NCBI GenBank assembly: GCA_017409915.1
Contig: JAFQRU010000099.1
Coordinates: 1-7,590 of the forward strand
DNA: 7,590 bases
Direction: 5' to 3'
Source of the DNA: Clostridia bacterium
GTDB lineage: Bacteria > Bacillota > Clostridia > Monoglobales > Monoglobaceae
Both the position numbers and the translations under genes were made by a program. Below are positions 1-6,822 of the stretch, piece by piece. Below the pieces are notes generated by a model. That model searched no databases and had not been told where the DNA came from. It saw only the letters and a program-made list of their open reading frames with translations. Within the stretch, counting starts at the first letter, position 1. Each line of letters opens with the position of its first letter.

Positions 1-293
1 ACAAGCCCGCCGTTTGTACCTATATAGCTTACTGTAAACATAGGGTCTGCCATAACATTCATTCCCACATGCTTCATACAGGACATACTTCTTGCCCCTG
101 CAATTGATGCACCGATTGCAACCTCTGCCGCAACCTTTTCATTCGGTGCCCATTCAACATAAATATCATCAAACTTAACGATATTTTCAGTTATCTCGGT
201 GCTCGGTGTTCCGGGATATGAAGAAACAACGCTAACTCCTGCTTCCCAGGCACCTCTGGCAACTGCTTCGTTACCAATCATAAGTCTTTTCAT
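1..293 (-). CDS. iorA: Indolepyruvate:ferredoxin oxidoreductase, alpha subunit (N-terminal 97 residues, cut by window edge)
   Basis: IorA with IorB oxidatively decarboxylates aryl pyruvates (indolepyruvate, phenylpyruvate, 4-hydroxyphenylpyruvate) to aryl-acetyl-CoA with thiamine diphosphate and ferredoxin; the cytoplasmic reaction is reversible in some anaerobes. I translated the minus strand from ATG at 293-291; the frame stays open to the edge. Visible family features are GNEAVARG (residues 7-14), YPGTPSTE (26-33), the acidic segment EWAPNEKVAAE (47-57) and MKHVGMN (73-79), typical of the N-terminal pyrimidine-binding domain. The C-terminal TPP-binding and ferredoxin-like 4Fe-4S parts lie outside the window. 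A G-rich Shine-Dalgarno (305-309) sits inside the last codons of the upstream ligase and the start lies 1 nt past its stop, so the two are almost certainly co-transcribed and translationally coupled. iorB is expected to the left but not seen. Related 2-oxoacid oxidoreductases are the alternative, but this motif set fits IorA best. Confidence 0.9.
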   Translation of the reverse strand, partial: MKRLMIGNEAVARGAWEAGVSVVSSYPGTPSTEITENIVKFDDIYVEWAPNEKVAAEVAIGASIAGARSMSCMKHVGMNVMADPMFTVSYIGTNGGL

Positions 294-294
294 T

Positions 295-1941
295 TTACTT
301 ATTTCCCCCTATTTCATTCTGCGATGCAACCAGACTTTCTCCGCAATAGATTTCGCGAAGCTTTGGTTTCTCGATTTTACCTGTTGGGTTTCTCGGAACA
401 TCTGCAAAAATTATTTTTCTTGGTCTTTTATACTTTGGAAGCGCCTTGCAGAAGAGTTCCATCTCTTCTTCTGTATAGGTAGCTCCCTCTTTAAGCTCGA
501 TAATTGCCGCCGCTATTTCACCAAGTCTTGCATCAGGAAGACCGATAACAGCAACATCCTTAACCGCACTATTTGTTCTTATAAAGTCTTCAATCTGAAC
601 TGGATATAAGTTCTCTCCGCCGGAGATGATAACATCTTTCTTTCGGTCAACGAGATAGATAAATCCGTCCTCGTCCTCCTGTGCCATATCTCCTGTATAG
701 AGCCAACCGTCCTTTAAGACTTCGTTTGTGGCTTTTTCATCGTTATAGTAACAAGTCATAACCCCAGGGCCAAACACTGCAAGCTCGCCAACTTCGCCAC
801 GCTCAACAGTTTCGCCCTTTTCGTCAACGATTTTCACCTGCCAACCGTAACCTGCTTTGCCGATTGCCCCCACCTTATGGATATTCTCAACGCCTAAGTG
901 AACGCATCCAGGCCCAATAGATTCGCTGAGGCCGTAGTTTGTATCATATTCGTGATTAGGGAATATCTTTTTCCATCTTTTTATAAGACTTGGCGGAACG
1001 GGTTGTGCCCCGATATGCATAAGTCTCCAAGCTGATAAGTCAAATTTTGAAAGGTCAATTTCGCCTCTGTCAATGGCATCTAAAATATCCTGTGCCCACG
1101 GAACCAAAAGCCATACAATAGAGCATTTTTCGTCAGATGCTGTCTGGATTATCCATTCAGGCTTAACGCCCTTTAAAAGAACTGTTTTTCCGCCCACAGT
1201 TAAGCTTCCAAACCAGTGCATCTTCGCCCCTGTATGATAAAGGGGTGGAATACAAAGGAAAACATCATCCTTTGTCTGGCCGTGATGGTTTTGCTCTGTG
1301 AGACAAGAGTGAAGCAAGCTCTCGTGGTTATGAAGAATTGCTTTTGGAAAACCTGTTGTTCCTGATGAGAAATATATAGCCGCATCATCCTTTTCAGAGA
1401 GTGAAACCTCTGGCTTTTTAGATGTGCAATATGTAACAAGCTTATCATAGCTTTCTGCAAAGCTTGGGCAGTCTTTTCCTACATAGAAAAGCTGTTTGAC
1501 CTTTGGAATTATGTCACAGATTTCCTCAACTCTGCCGATAAACTCAGGGCCGAAAACCAAAGCATCCGCCTCAGAGAGTTCTAAGCAATATTTAATCTCG
1601 TCGGATGTATATCTGTAATTGAGAGGCACAGCCAAGGCACCTGTTTTTAAAGCTCCAAAGTAGATAGGGAGCCATTCTAAGCAGTTCATCATTAAAATTG
1701 CAACCTTGTCGCCTTTTTTAATTCCTCGGCTTAATAGAAGATTTGCAAATCTGTTTGCCTTTCTGTTAAAGTCCTGCCAAGTTATTTCCACTCTTCCGCT
1801 CTCCTCAGAGTTATGAGGGATAAGAGCGTATTCTTTCCAGGTTGTTCTCCCCTCGGAAATAATATTTGGAACGACTTCAACGAGCGCTACATCATTTGGA
1901 AATTTCGCCTCGTTTTGTTCAAGAAAATCCGTTATAATCAT
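295..1941 (-). CDS. AMP-forming acyl/aryl-CoA ligase (class I adenylate-forming, FadD-like)
   Basis: Activates a carboxylic acid with ATP to an acyl-AMP and then to a CoA thioester. At 548 residues all core ANL-superfamily motifs are present: the P-loop YFSSGTTGFPK (190-200), YGLSE (336-340), YTGD (415-418), the hinge and A8 loop DRKKDVIISGGENLYP (432-447) and PTGKIEK (519-525) with catalytic Lys522. No signal peptide or membrane segment is seen, so it is probably cytoplasmic. The ATG at 1941-1939 follows a good Shine-Dalgarno GGAGG (1949-1953) at 7-nt spacing. It is the first gene behind a tyrosine-type T-box and is directly followed by iorA. From that context I infer an arylacetate substrate (4-hydroxyphenylacetate, perhaps phenylacetate or indoleacetate); sequence alone does not settle it. 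It is longer and of a different branch than the PaaK phenylacetate ligases (about 430 residues) often found beside iorAB. Family call secure; substrate tentative. Confidence 0.88.
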   Translation of the reverse strand: MIITDFLEQNEAKFPNDVALVEVVPNIISEGRTTWKEYALIPHNSEESGRVEITWQDFNRKANRFANLLLSRGIKKGDKVAILMMNCLEWLPIYFGALKTGALAVPLNYRYTSDEIKYCLELSEADALVFGPEFIGRVEEICDIIPKVKQLFYVGKDCPSFAESYDKLVTYCTSKKPEVSLSEKDDAAIYFSSGTTGFPKAILHNHESLLHSCLTEQNHHGQTKDDVFLCIPPLYHTGAKMHWFGSLTVGGKTVLLKGVKPEWIIQTASDEKCSIVWLLVPWAQDILDAIDRGEIDLSKFDLSAWRLMHIGAQPVPPSLIKRWKKIFPNHEYDTNYGLSESIGPGCVHLGVENIHKVGAIGKAGYGWQVKIVDEKGETVERGEVGELAVFGPGVMTCYYNDEKATNEVLKDGWLYTGDMAQEDEDGFIYLVDRKKDVIISGGENLYPVQIEDFIRTNSAVKDVAVIGLPDARLGEIAAAIIELKEGATYTEEEMELFCKALPKYKRPRKIIFADVPRNPTGKIEKPKLREIYCGESLVASQNEIGGNK

Positions 1942-1948
1942 ATTAAAA

Positions 1949-1953
1949 CCTCC
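1949..1953 (-). promoter_or_regulatory. Ribosome binding site of the CoA ligase
   Basis: GGAGG on the minus strand, 7 nt before the ATG at 1941. It lies downstream of the T-box terminator, so it is only transcribed when the leader reads through. Confidence 0.8.
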
Positions 1954-1976
1954 GCTATGTTTTAACTCAAAGACAT

Positions 1977-2009
1977 AAAAAACGCCCTCTGAAATAATTT
2001 CAGAGGACG
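1977..2009 (-). terminator. Conditional intrinsic terminator of the T-box leader
   Basis: On the minus strand CGTCCTCTGAAA pairs with TTTCAGAGGGCG (12 bp, one T-G) around a TTA loop, followed directly by six T residues (1982-1977). It ends about 35 nt before the ligase start. Its 5' arm overlaps the antiterminator. Confidence 0.92.
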
Positions 2010-2032
2010 AGAGTTTCCCGTGGTACCACCTC
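2003..2032 (-). promoter_or_regulatory. T-box antiterminator with UGGU tRNA-acceptor bulge
   Basis: GAGG (2032-2029) can pair with CCTC (2006-2003). Above the UGGU-containing bulge, ACGGGA pairs with TCTCGT (one G-T pair) around an AAC loop. This structure takes up the 5' arm of the terminator hairpin, so the two are mutually exclusive, as the T-box mechanism requires. Confidence 0.85.
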
Positions 2033-2254
2033 AGTTCGCCGACGCTTCACAGCTACGGCCTTTACGGGTACAAATTTATACCCTTGTGCTGTAACGGGCA
2101 CCCCCGTAGCAGCCTACTTAGAAAATCTGTTCGGTGCTCAGCTCTCGGAATGTATTCAAGATATTCTATCTTACTGTCTTGCACCACCCGACAGCTCTCT
2201 AAAAGCATCAAATACCTCTACTTGTTTCCGGTCATCGCCTTTATCAACTCTTAA

Positions 2255-2283
2255 AGTTTATCATACATTTCCCCCTATGTCAA
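2255..2283 (-). promoter_or_regulatory. Sigma-A-type promoter of the T-box / ligase / iorA operon
   Basis: A perfect -35 TTGACA (2283-2278), 17-bp spacer, and -10 TAAACT (2260-2255). The predicted start at about 2248 places the RNA 5' end just before Stem I of the T-box, which supports both calls. It points away from the tmcAL promoter; the two -35 boxes are about 30 bp apart. Confidence 0.8.
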
Positions 2284-2312
2284 GACAATATTTGATTTTT
2301 TAGGACCTCTGC

Positions 2313-2341
2313 TTGAATTTTCTTGGATTTTGTGTTAAACT
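2313..2341 (+). promoter_or_regulatory. Probable promoter of tmcAL
   Basis: TTGAAT (2313-2318), 17-bp spacer, TAAACT (2336-2341). A start near 2348 would leave a leader of only about 11 nt, with the Shine-Dalgarno GAGGTG (2348-2353) at the very 5' end of the mRNA. Plausible but unproven. Confidence 0.55.
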
Positions 2342-2358
2342 ATCTTTGAGGTGAAATT

Positions 2359-3483
2359 ATGTTAGCCTTAGGCATTATCTGCGAATATAATCCTTTCCAT
2401 AAAGGACACGAATTTCATATTAATAAGGCCCGCGAAATTACGGGGGCTGACACTGTCGTGGCTTTAATGAGCGGAAACTTTGTTCAGCGTGGAGATGTTG
2501 CCATCTTTGATAAAAACCTTCGCGCCAAGGCGGCCTTAAACGCAGGGGCAGACCTTGTTTTAGAGCTTCCGACCATTATGGCTATGTCTACTGCTGAGCG
2601 TTTCGCCTCCTCAGGCGTGGCTATTTTAGACGCCCTCGGCTTAGTTGATTATCTCGCCTTTGGGGCAGAGAGCACCGACCTTGACTCTTTAAAAGAGATT
2701 GCCAAAATCCTCGCCTTTGAGAATGAGGATTATAAAACCGCTCTTTCTTCCCATCTTAAAGAGGGGCTCCCCTTTGCGGTGGCAAGGGAGAAGGCTTTAT
2801 CTTCGGTTTTCAGCGGGGATGCAAAGCTTATTTCTTCCTCTAATAATATTCTTGCGGTTGAATATCTCAAAGCTCTTTTAAAGCTTGATTCAAAAATAGA
2901 GCCTGTTTTAATAAAGCGTGAGGGTGCAGACTATAACTCCTCTGAGGTTTCTTCCTTTATGAGCGCAACGGGAATAAGAAAACTTATAAATGAGGGTTCT
3001 TCCCTTTCTGGTTTCGTTCCTGATGTTCTTCTTCCTCTTTATGAAAAGGCAAGAGTTCACTCCCTTTTAAATATGGAAAAAAGCATAATTGCCAATCTTT
3101 GCAAGATGTCTCTTGATGAAATTTCCTCTTTACCTGATGTTTCAGAGGGACTTCATAACAAAATCAAAAAAGCCGCTATGGAAAGCGACAGTTTTGATAC
3201 TCTTTGCGACAACATCAAGTCAAAAAGATATGCTCACAGCAGGATAAGACGAATTCTTCTTTATTCTTATCTTGGTATAAAAAAAGAGGACTTAGCCGCT
3301 CCGCAATACATCAAAATTTTAGGGTTTAATGATAAGGGGCAAAAGCTTTTAAATAAAGCAAAACAAGAGACAAAATTGCCTCTTGTTAAAAACTTTAATC
3401 AGATAAAAGCTCTTCAAAACCCTCTTGCCGAAAGCATCTGGAAAAAGGAGCTTATATTTGACAGAATATATGATTTATTCTGA
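2359..3483 (+). CDS. tmcAL: tRNA(Met) cytidine acetate ligase TmcAL (YlbM family)
   Basis: TmcAL makes N4-acetylcytidine at wobble position 34 of elongator tRNA-Met from acetate and ATP, through an acetyl-AMP intermediate, in the cytoplasm. The 374-residue product begins with the family's nucleotidyltransferase core: GIICEYNPFHKGH, with HKGH at 14-17 as the HxGH-type ATP site, then SGNFVQRGDVAIFDK (38-52), and a basic segment KRYAHSRIRR near residue 290 matching the conserved C-terminal ATP/tRNA-binding region. It is a little shorter than the Bacillus subtilis protein (about 415) but the C-terminal end looks complete. The ATG follows GAGGTG at 5-nt spacing. It appears monocistronic: divergent from the T-box operon, and its stop overlaps the convergent rarA by 9 nt. 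Older databases call this a generic nucleotidyltransferase. Family call firm; function is transferred from the B. subtilis enzyme. Confidence 0.93.
   Translation: MLALGIICEYNPFHKGHEFHINKAREITGADTVVALMSGNFVQRGDVAIFDKNLRAKAALNAGADLVLELPTIMAMSTAERFASSGVAILDALGLVDYLAFGAESTDLDSLKEIAKILAFENEDYKTALSSHLKEGLPFAVAREKALSSVFSGDAKLISSSNNILAVEYLKALLKLDSKIEPVLIKREGADYNSSEVSSFMSATGIRKLINEGSSLSGFVPDVLLPLYEKARVHSLLNMEKSIIANLCKMSLDEISSLPDVSEGLHNKIKKAAMESDSFDTLCDNIKSKRYAHSRIRRILLYSYLGIKKEDLAAPQYIKILGFNDKGQKLLNKAKQETKLPLVKNFNQIKALQNPLAESIWKKELIFDRIYDLF
3350..3387 (-). terminator. Possible intrinsic terminator of the glyA-rarA operon, inside tmcAL
   Basis: On the minus strand an 8-bp perfect stem AACAAGAG / CTCTTGTT (3387-3380 and 3369-3362) with a 10-nt loop is followed by a T-rich run TTTTGCTTTATTT. 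It lies about 90 nt past the rarA stop, within the coding region of tmcAL. The stem has only a few G-C pairs and the sequence is also constrained by coding, so this is moderate evidence only. Confidence 0.4.
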
Positions 3484-4740
3484 TTTAATCTTCTTCCAGT
3501 ATTCTTTTGCGGCTTGTTCGGTTTTGTTGTCGCCGTATTCATAATACTTTTTATTTTTAATTTTATCAGGAAGATATTGTTGCTTAACATAATGATTTGG
3601 ATAGTCATGGGGATAGAGATAATTCTGTCCCTTTTTTGTGTCCCCGACTCCGTCATATTTCATATTCTGGAGTTGTCTTGGGATTTCCCCCGTATCCGTA
3701 TTTTCAATATCATAAAGAGCTTTTGCAAGGGCCATATACGCCGAATTTGACTTAGGAGCAGTTGCAAGAAGAATTGCCGCGTCTGCAAGAGGAATTCTCG
3801 CCTCGGGAAGACCAAGCATTAAAGCGCTGTCAACACAGGCTTTAACAATAGGGATTGCCATAGGATAGGCAAGGCCAATATCCTCGGCGGCTATAACCAT
3901 TAATCTTCTGCAAGCGGACTGTAAATCCTCCGCCGCAATAAGCCGACCTAAATAGTGGATTGCGCCGTCAGGATCAGAGCCTCTTATGGACTTTTGAAGG
4001 GCGCTCATAACATCATACTGGCTGTCCCCTTTTTTGTCATAGCGGAAAGCCTTTTGGGAAACTATCCCCTCTGCCCTGTCTAAATCAATTATAATCTCAT
4101 CATCCTTTGGAGGAGTGTGGGTTATTATAAGCTCTAAAAAGTTAAGGGCGCGACGGACATCTCCGTTTGCCTTTTCGGCAATATAGTCCATAGCAGGTTT
4201 TAAAACCTTAATCTTTTCTTTAAAATCTTTCTGGACAATCTTTATTCCTCTTTTTAATGCAGTGGCAATATCCTCAGGACTTACCGCCTTAAACTCGAAG
4301 ACAACACTTCGGCTGAGGATTGCATTATAGATATAGAAATACGGATTTTCCGTTGTGCTTGCTATAAGGGTAATTTTACCGTTTTCTATGTATTCAAGAA
4401 GAGATTGTTGCTGTTTCTTATTGAAATTCTGAATTTCGTCGAGATATAAAAGGACACCGCTTTGGCTCATTAAAGAATCTGCATCGGCGCAGATATTTTT
4501 AACATCTGCAACAGACGCTGTTGTGGCGTTGAGCTTATAGAGAGTTCTGTTGCTTGCCTTGGCAATAATGTTTGCAACAGTGGTTTTACCCGTGCCTGAC
4601 GGACCGTAGAATATCATATTAGGGATATTCCCTGATTCTACGATACTGCTCAATATTTTATTTTCACCTAAAATATGCTTTTGACCAACAACCTCCGAAA
4701 GCTTTTCGGGGCGAAGTCTGTCTGCAAGAGGGGTGTTCAT
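3475..4740 (-). CDS. rarA: Replication-associated recombination protein A (RarA/MgsA), AAA+ ATPase
   Basis: RarA is a DNA-dependent AAA+ ATPase related to clamp-loader subunits and eukaryotic WRNIP1; it acts at stalled replication forks and in recombination. The 421 residues match the usual family length. The N-terminus PLADRLRPEKLSEVVGQ is diagnostic. Walker A is GPSGTGKT (46-53), Walker B LLYLDEI (97-103), sensor 1 ASTTENP (127-133), and Arg144 in LSRSVVFEF is a candidate arginine finger. The helical lid and the C-terminal tetramerisation half (AEDIGLAYP, KSNSAYMALAKA) follow. The stretch after Walker B reads DEIQNFNKKQQ where DEIHRFNK is usual, a mild variation. The ATG follows GAGGT (4748-4752) at 7 nt. 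It is last in a probable glyA, zinc-ribbon gene, rarA operon, 41 nt after the middle gene. The 3' end overlaps tmcAL tail to tail. Confidence 0.95.
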   Translation of the reverse strand: MNTPLADRLRPEKLSEVVGQKHILGENKILSSIVESGNIPNMIFYGPSGTGKTTVANIIAKASNRTLYKLNATTASVADVKNICADADSLMSQSGVLLYLDEIQNFNKKQQQSLLEYIENGKITLIASTTENPYFYIYNAILSRSVVFEFKAVSPEDIATALKRGIKIVQKDFKEKIKVLKPAMDYIAEKANGDVRRALNFLELIITHTPPKDDEIIIDLDRAEGIVSQKAFRYDKKGDSQYDVMSALQKSIRGSDPDGAIHYLGRLIAAEDLQSACRRLMVIAAEDIGLAYPMAIPIVKACVDSALMLGLPEARIPLADAAILLATAPKSNSAYMALAKALYDIENTDTGEIPRQLQNMKYDGVGDTKKGQNYLYPHDYPNHYVKQQYLPDKIKNKKYYEYGDNKTEQAAKEYWKKIKSE

Positions 4741-4781
4741 AACTCTTACCTCAATTCAAAGATTACATAATTTAAAATTTA

Positions 4782-5543
4782 CTATTCAATCTCGATTACA
4801 TCAATGGGGAATTTCAAGTCCGCTATAAGCTTATCTGCATAGCTGTCATAAATATCTGCATATTCTTTCGGATATGCAAAAACCACGCCAATAGCTTCTC
4901 CATCCTGCACTTTTTCGCAGTAATGATACCTTATTTCCTCTACCTCTGCACGGAAAACATATTTGCTGTATTCCGCTTTTTCATAACTGACACCACTACC
5001 AAATGGCATCTTGGCATCTTCCATCAACTCTTCTGCCTTTTTATCTCCTGCTTTTCTTACGAAAAACCTTATATAAGCCGTTTCGTCATAGGCAAGATAT
5101 GTATCCCCCTCTGTATTCTCAAAGTTCATGGGGACGCTATAAGTTGCATTTCCCATTGTCCTTTTTAAGTACTTGGGTTTCTTGTCCATTTCAACCTTAT
5201 CGACGGATATGCTGAATTTATTTTTATAGACAGAATCTTTAACAAAAACCTCTTTTTCTTCCCTTTCGGTTCCTTTGGTTTCCGTTACCTCAATGGTGTT
5301 GTTTTTATCATTTAAATCAACAATAGCTTTTACCGCAAGAAAGCTTACAACTACGAAAAGAACAACAGCGCAGACATAGAGAATGATTTTTTCCTTTGTG
5401 GTCTTTGCCTTCGCTTTTGGAATTGGTTTTGTTTTCTCAATTACCTTTTCCTCAGGCTTTTCTTTTCCGCAGATAACGCATCTTCGGCCTATGTTTATGG
5501 TATCGCAATCAGGACACTTCCAGTCCCCAGCTTCCCTATTCAT
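4782..5543 (-). CDS. Zinc-ribbon single-pass membrane protein of unknown function
   Basis: I do not recognise a specific family. The 253-residue product has an N-terminal zinc ribbon WKCPDCDTINIGRRCVICG with four cysteines (10, 13, 22, 25; spacing 2-8-2), similar in form to the short RanBP2-like or zinc-ribbon modules seen at the N-terminus of many Firmicute membrane proteins. A Lys/Glu/Pro-rich linker (about 28-52) leads to one hydrophobic segment (53-74). A charged stretch (78-105) and a C-terminal domain of about 150 residues rich in aromatic and acidic residues follow. Positive charges before the membrane segment predict the ribbon inside and the C-terminal domain outside. The start codon lies within the end of glyA (8-nt overlap) and no clear Shine-Dalgarno precedes it, so translation probably depends on coupling to glyA. 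rarA follows 41 nt later. Function cannot be inferred from the neighbours. Confidence 0.85.
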   Translation of the reverse strand: MNREAGDWKCPDCDTINIGRRCVICGKEKPEEKVIEKTKPIPKAKAKTTKEKIILYVCAVVLFVVVSFLAVKAIVDLNDKNNTIEVTETKGTEREEKEVFVKDSVYKNKFSISVDKVEMDKKPKYLKRTMGNATYSVPMNFENTEGDTYLAYDETAYIRFFVRKAGDKKAEELMEDAKMPFGSGVSYEKAEYSKYVFRAEVEEIRYHYCEKVQDGEAIGVVFAYPKEYADIYDSYADKLIADLKFPIDVIEIE

Positions 5544-6774
5544 AAAGCGGATACTTTGCGCAAAGCGCTTCTACTCTGCCCTTGATTTCTTCCTTCTTGT
5601 TGTCAAAGTCTGTGATTGTAAGGTAAATGAGGTCGGCGATTTCTCCCATATCCTCTTCCTTAAATCCACGGCTTGTAACAGCAGGAGTTCCTATTCTTAT
5701 TCCGCTTGTAACAAATGGGCTTTGTGGGTCGTTTGGAATTGTGTTTTTATTAACTGTAATGCAAACTTCGTCTAAAAGATGCTCAACTTCTTTACCTGTT
5801 TTATCAAAAGTTGTGAGGTCAAGGAGCATAAGGTGGTTATCTGTTCCGCCTGAAACAATCTTAACGCCTTTTTCGATAAGAGCCTCGGAAAGAGCCTTTG
5901 CATTCTTCTTAATCTGCAACTGATATGCTTTAAATTCTTCGCTCTGCGCTTCCTTAAAGCAAACTGCTTTTGCGGCGATAACATGCATTAAAGGACCGCC
6001 CTGACAACCAGGGAAAACAGCCTTATTTATCATAGCGCCATACTTTTCTTTGCAGAGGATAAGACCGCCTCTTGGGCCTCTTAAAGTCTTATGAGTTGTT
6101 GTTGTAACAAAGTCTGCATAAGGAACTGGGCTTTCGTGGAGGCCTGCCGCAACAAGACCTGCGATATGAGCCATATCAACCATAAAGTATGCCCCAACTT
6201 CGTCTGCAATCTCTCTGAACTTTTTAAAATCAATTTCTCTTGCATAAGCGCTTGCACCAGCTAAAATAAGCTTTGGTTTATGCTTTAAAGCAAGTTCTCT
6301 TACCTCTTCATAGTTAATTCTGTGTGTAACAGCATCAACGCCGTATGGAACAACATTGAAATATTTACCTGAAATATTAACAGGGGAACCATGACTTAAA
6401 TGTCCGCCGTGGGCAAGGTTCATTCCGAGGTATGTGTCCCCCGGTTCCATTGCAGCAAAGAATACTGCAAGGTTAGCTGATGCCCCTGAATGAGGCTGAA
6501 CATTTGCAAACTCCGCTCCGAAAAGAGCCTTTGCTCTCTCTATTGCAAGAGTTTCAACTATATCAACATATTCGCAACCGCCATAGTATCTCTTTCCCGG
6601 ATAGCCTTCTGCATATTTATTTGTGAGAGGAGAGCCCATTGCCTCCATAACTGCCTCGCTTACAAAGTTTTCAGACGCAATAAGTTCAATCTTATTCTGC
6701 TGTCTTTTTGTTTCAAGACCGATAGCCTCAAAAACTTCCTTATCTGTCTCTTTTAAAAAGGTATAGTCTCTCAT
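5536..6774 (-). CDS. glyA: Serine hydroxymethyltransferase
   Basis: GlyA is a cytoplasmic PLP enzyme interconverting serine plus tetrahydrofolate and glycine plus 5,10-methylene-tetrahydrofolate, the main source of one-carbon units. At 412 residues it is full length. Landmarks are ELIASENFVS (30-39), NKYAEGYPGKRYYGG (52-66), QPHSGASAN (93-101), MVDMAHIAGLVA (198-209) with Asp200 and His203 at the cofactor, and the PLP-lysine motif TTTTHKTLRGPRGG with Lys229. The ATG at 6774-6772 follows a strong AGGAGG (6782-6787). Its own promoter is visible upstream and no riboswitch fits in the leader of about 33 nt. It heads a probable three-gene operon; its last codons overlap the start of the zinc-ribbon gene in the arrangement ATGAATAG. 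Confidence 0.98.
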   Translation of the reverse strand: MRDYTFLKETDKEVFEAIGLETKRQQNKIELIASENFVSEAVMEAMGSPLTNKYAEGYPGKRYYGGCEYVDIVETLAIERAKALFGAEFANVQPHSGASANLAVFFAAMEPGDTYLGMNLAHGGHLSHGSPVNISGKYFNVVPYGVDAVTHRINYEEVRELALKHKPKLILAGASAYAREIDFKKFREIADEVGAYFMVDMAHIAGLVAAGLHESPVPYADFVTTTTHKTLRGPRGGLILCKEKYGAMINKAVFPGCQGGPLMHVIAAKAVCFKEAQSEEFKAYQLQIKKNAKALSEALIEKGVKIVSGGTDNHLMLLDLTTFDKTGKEVEHLLDEVCITVNKNTIPNDPQSPFVTSGIRIGTPAVTSRGFKEEDMGEIADLIYLTITDFDNKKEEIKGRVEALCAKYPLYE

Positions 6775-6781
6775 ATTTTTT

Positions 6782-6787
6782 CCTCCT
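6782..6787 (-). promoter_or_regulatory. Strong ribosome binding site of glyA
   Basis: AGGAGG on the minus strand with a 7-nt spacer to the ATG at 6774; it fixes the glyA start. Confidence 0.85.
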
Positions 6788-6793
6788 GAGCTC

Positions 6794-6822
6794 TTTACAA
6801 ATTATACAATATATATTATAAT
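6794..6822 (+). promoter_or_regulatory. nth promoter (plus arm of a bidirectional promoter)
   Basis: TTTACA (6794-6799), 17-bp spacer, TATAAT (6817-6822). The predicted start is near 6829, which leaves a leader of about 30 nt before the preferred nth start. The geometry exactly mirrors that of the glyA promoter. Confidence 0.7.

Larger units (their letters stand above)
1977..2250 (-). ncRNA. T-box leader (riboswitch), tyrosine type, UAC specifier
   Basis: A cis-acting RNA that binds a cognate tRNA and allows read-through when the tRNA is uncharged. On the minus strand Stem I is nearly complete. The lower helix CGGAA pairs with TTCCG. The specifier loop has ACAAGTA on the 5' side and GAATACA on the 3' side. 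Above it a 9-bp helix forms from GAGGTATTT and GAATATCTT. Next comes AGAGAGC, and then a distal arm in which CTGTC pairs with GACAG around GGTGGTGC. The canonical spacing GAA-codon-A puts UAC (2154-2152) as specifier, an exact Watson-Crick match to the GUA anticodon of tRNA-Tyr. After Stem I come AGTAGG and CCCGTTA elements and a long helix of GCTACGG with CCGTAGC. The T-box GAGGTGGTACCACGG (2032-2018) carries UGGU, able to pair with ACCA of a tRNA with discriminator A, as in tRNA-Tyr. It precedes the CoA ligase and iorA. Confidence 0.93.

Noticed and set aside
199..609. Plus-strand open frame of 136 codons opposite the ligase and iorA
   Set aside because: It is antisense to two well-supported genes, has no ribosome site or family motif, and its composition is a shadow of the minus-strand codons.
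2063..2080. Inverted repeat GGGTA / TACCC as a separate terminator or operator
   Set aside because: It falls in the Stem II/III region of the T-box leader and has no following T run on either strand; treated as part of the riboswitch.
5554..5565. Perfect 12-bp palindrome CTTTGCGCAAAG just before the zinc-ribbon gene start
   Set aside because: It lies within the last codons of glyA, is fully explained by coding sequence (Leu-Cys-Ala-Lys), and has no T tract or matching second copy, so no operator or terminator call is justified.
5383..5775. Plus-strand open frame of 130 codons opposite the zinc-ribbon gene and glyA
   Set aside because: The hydrophobic start mirrors the lysine-rich linker and membrane segment on the other strand; no independent coding evidence.
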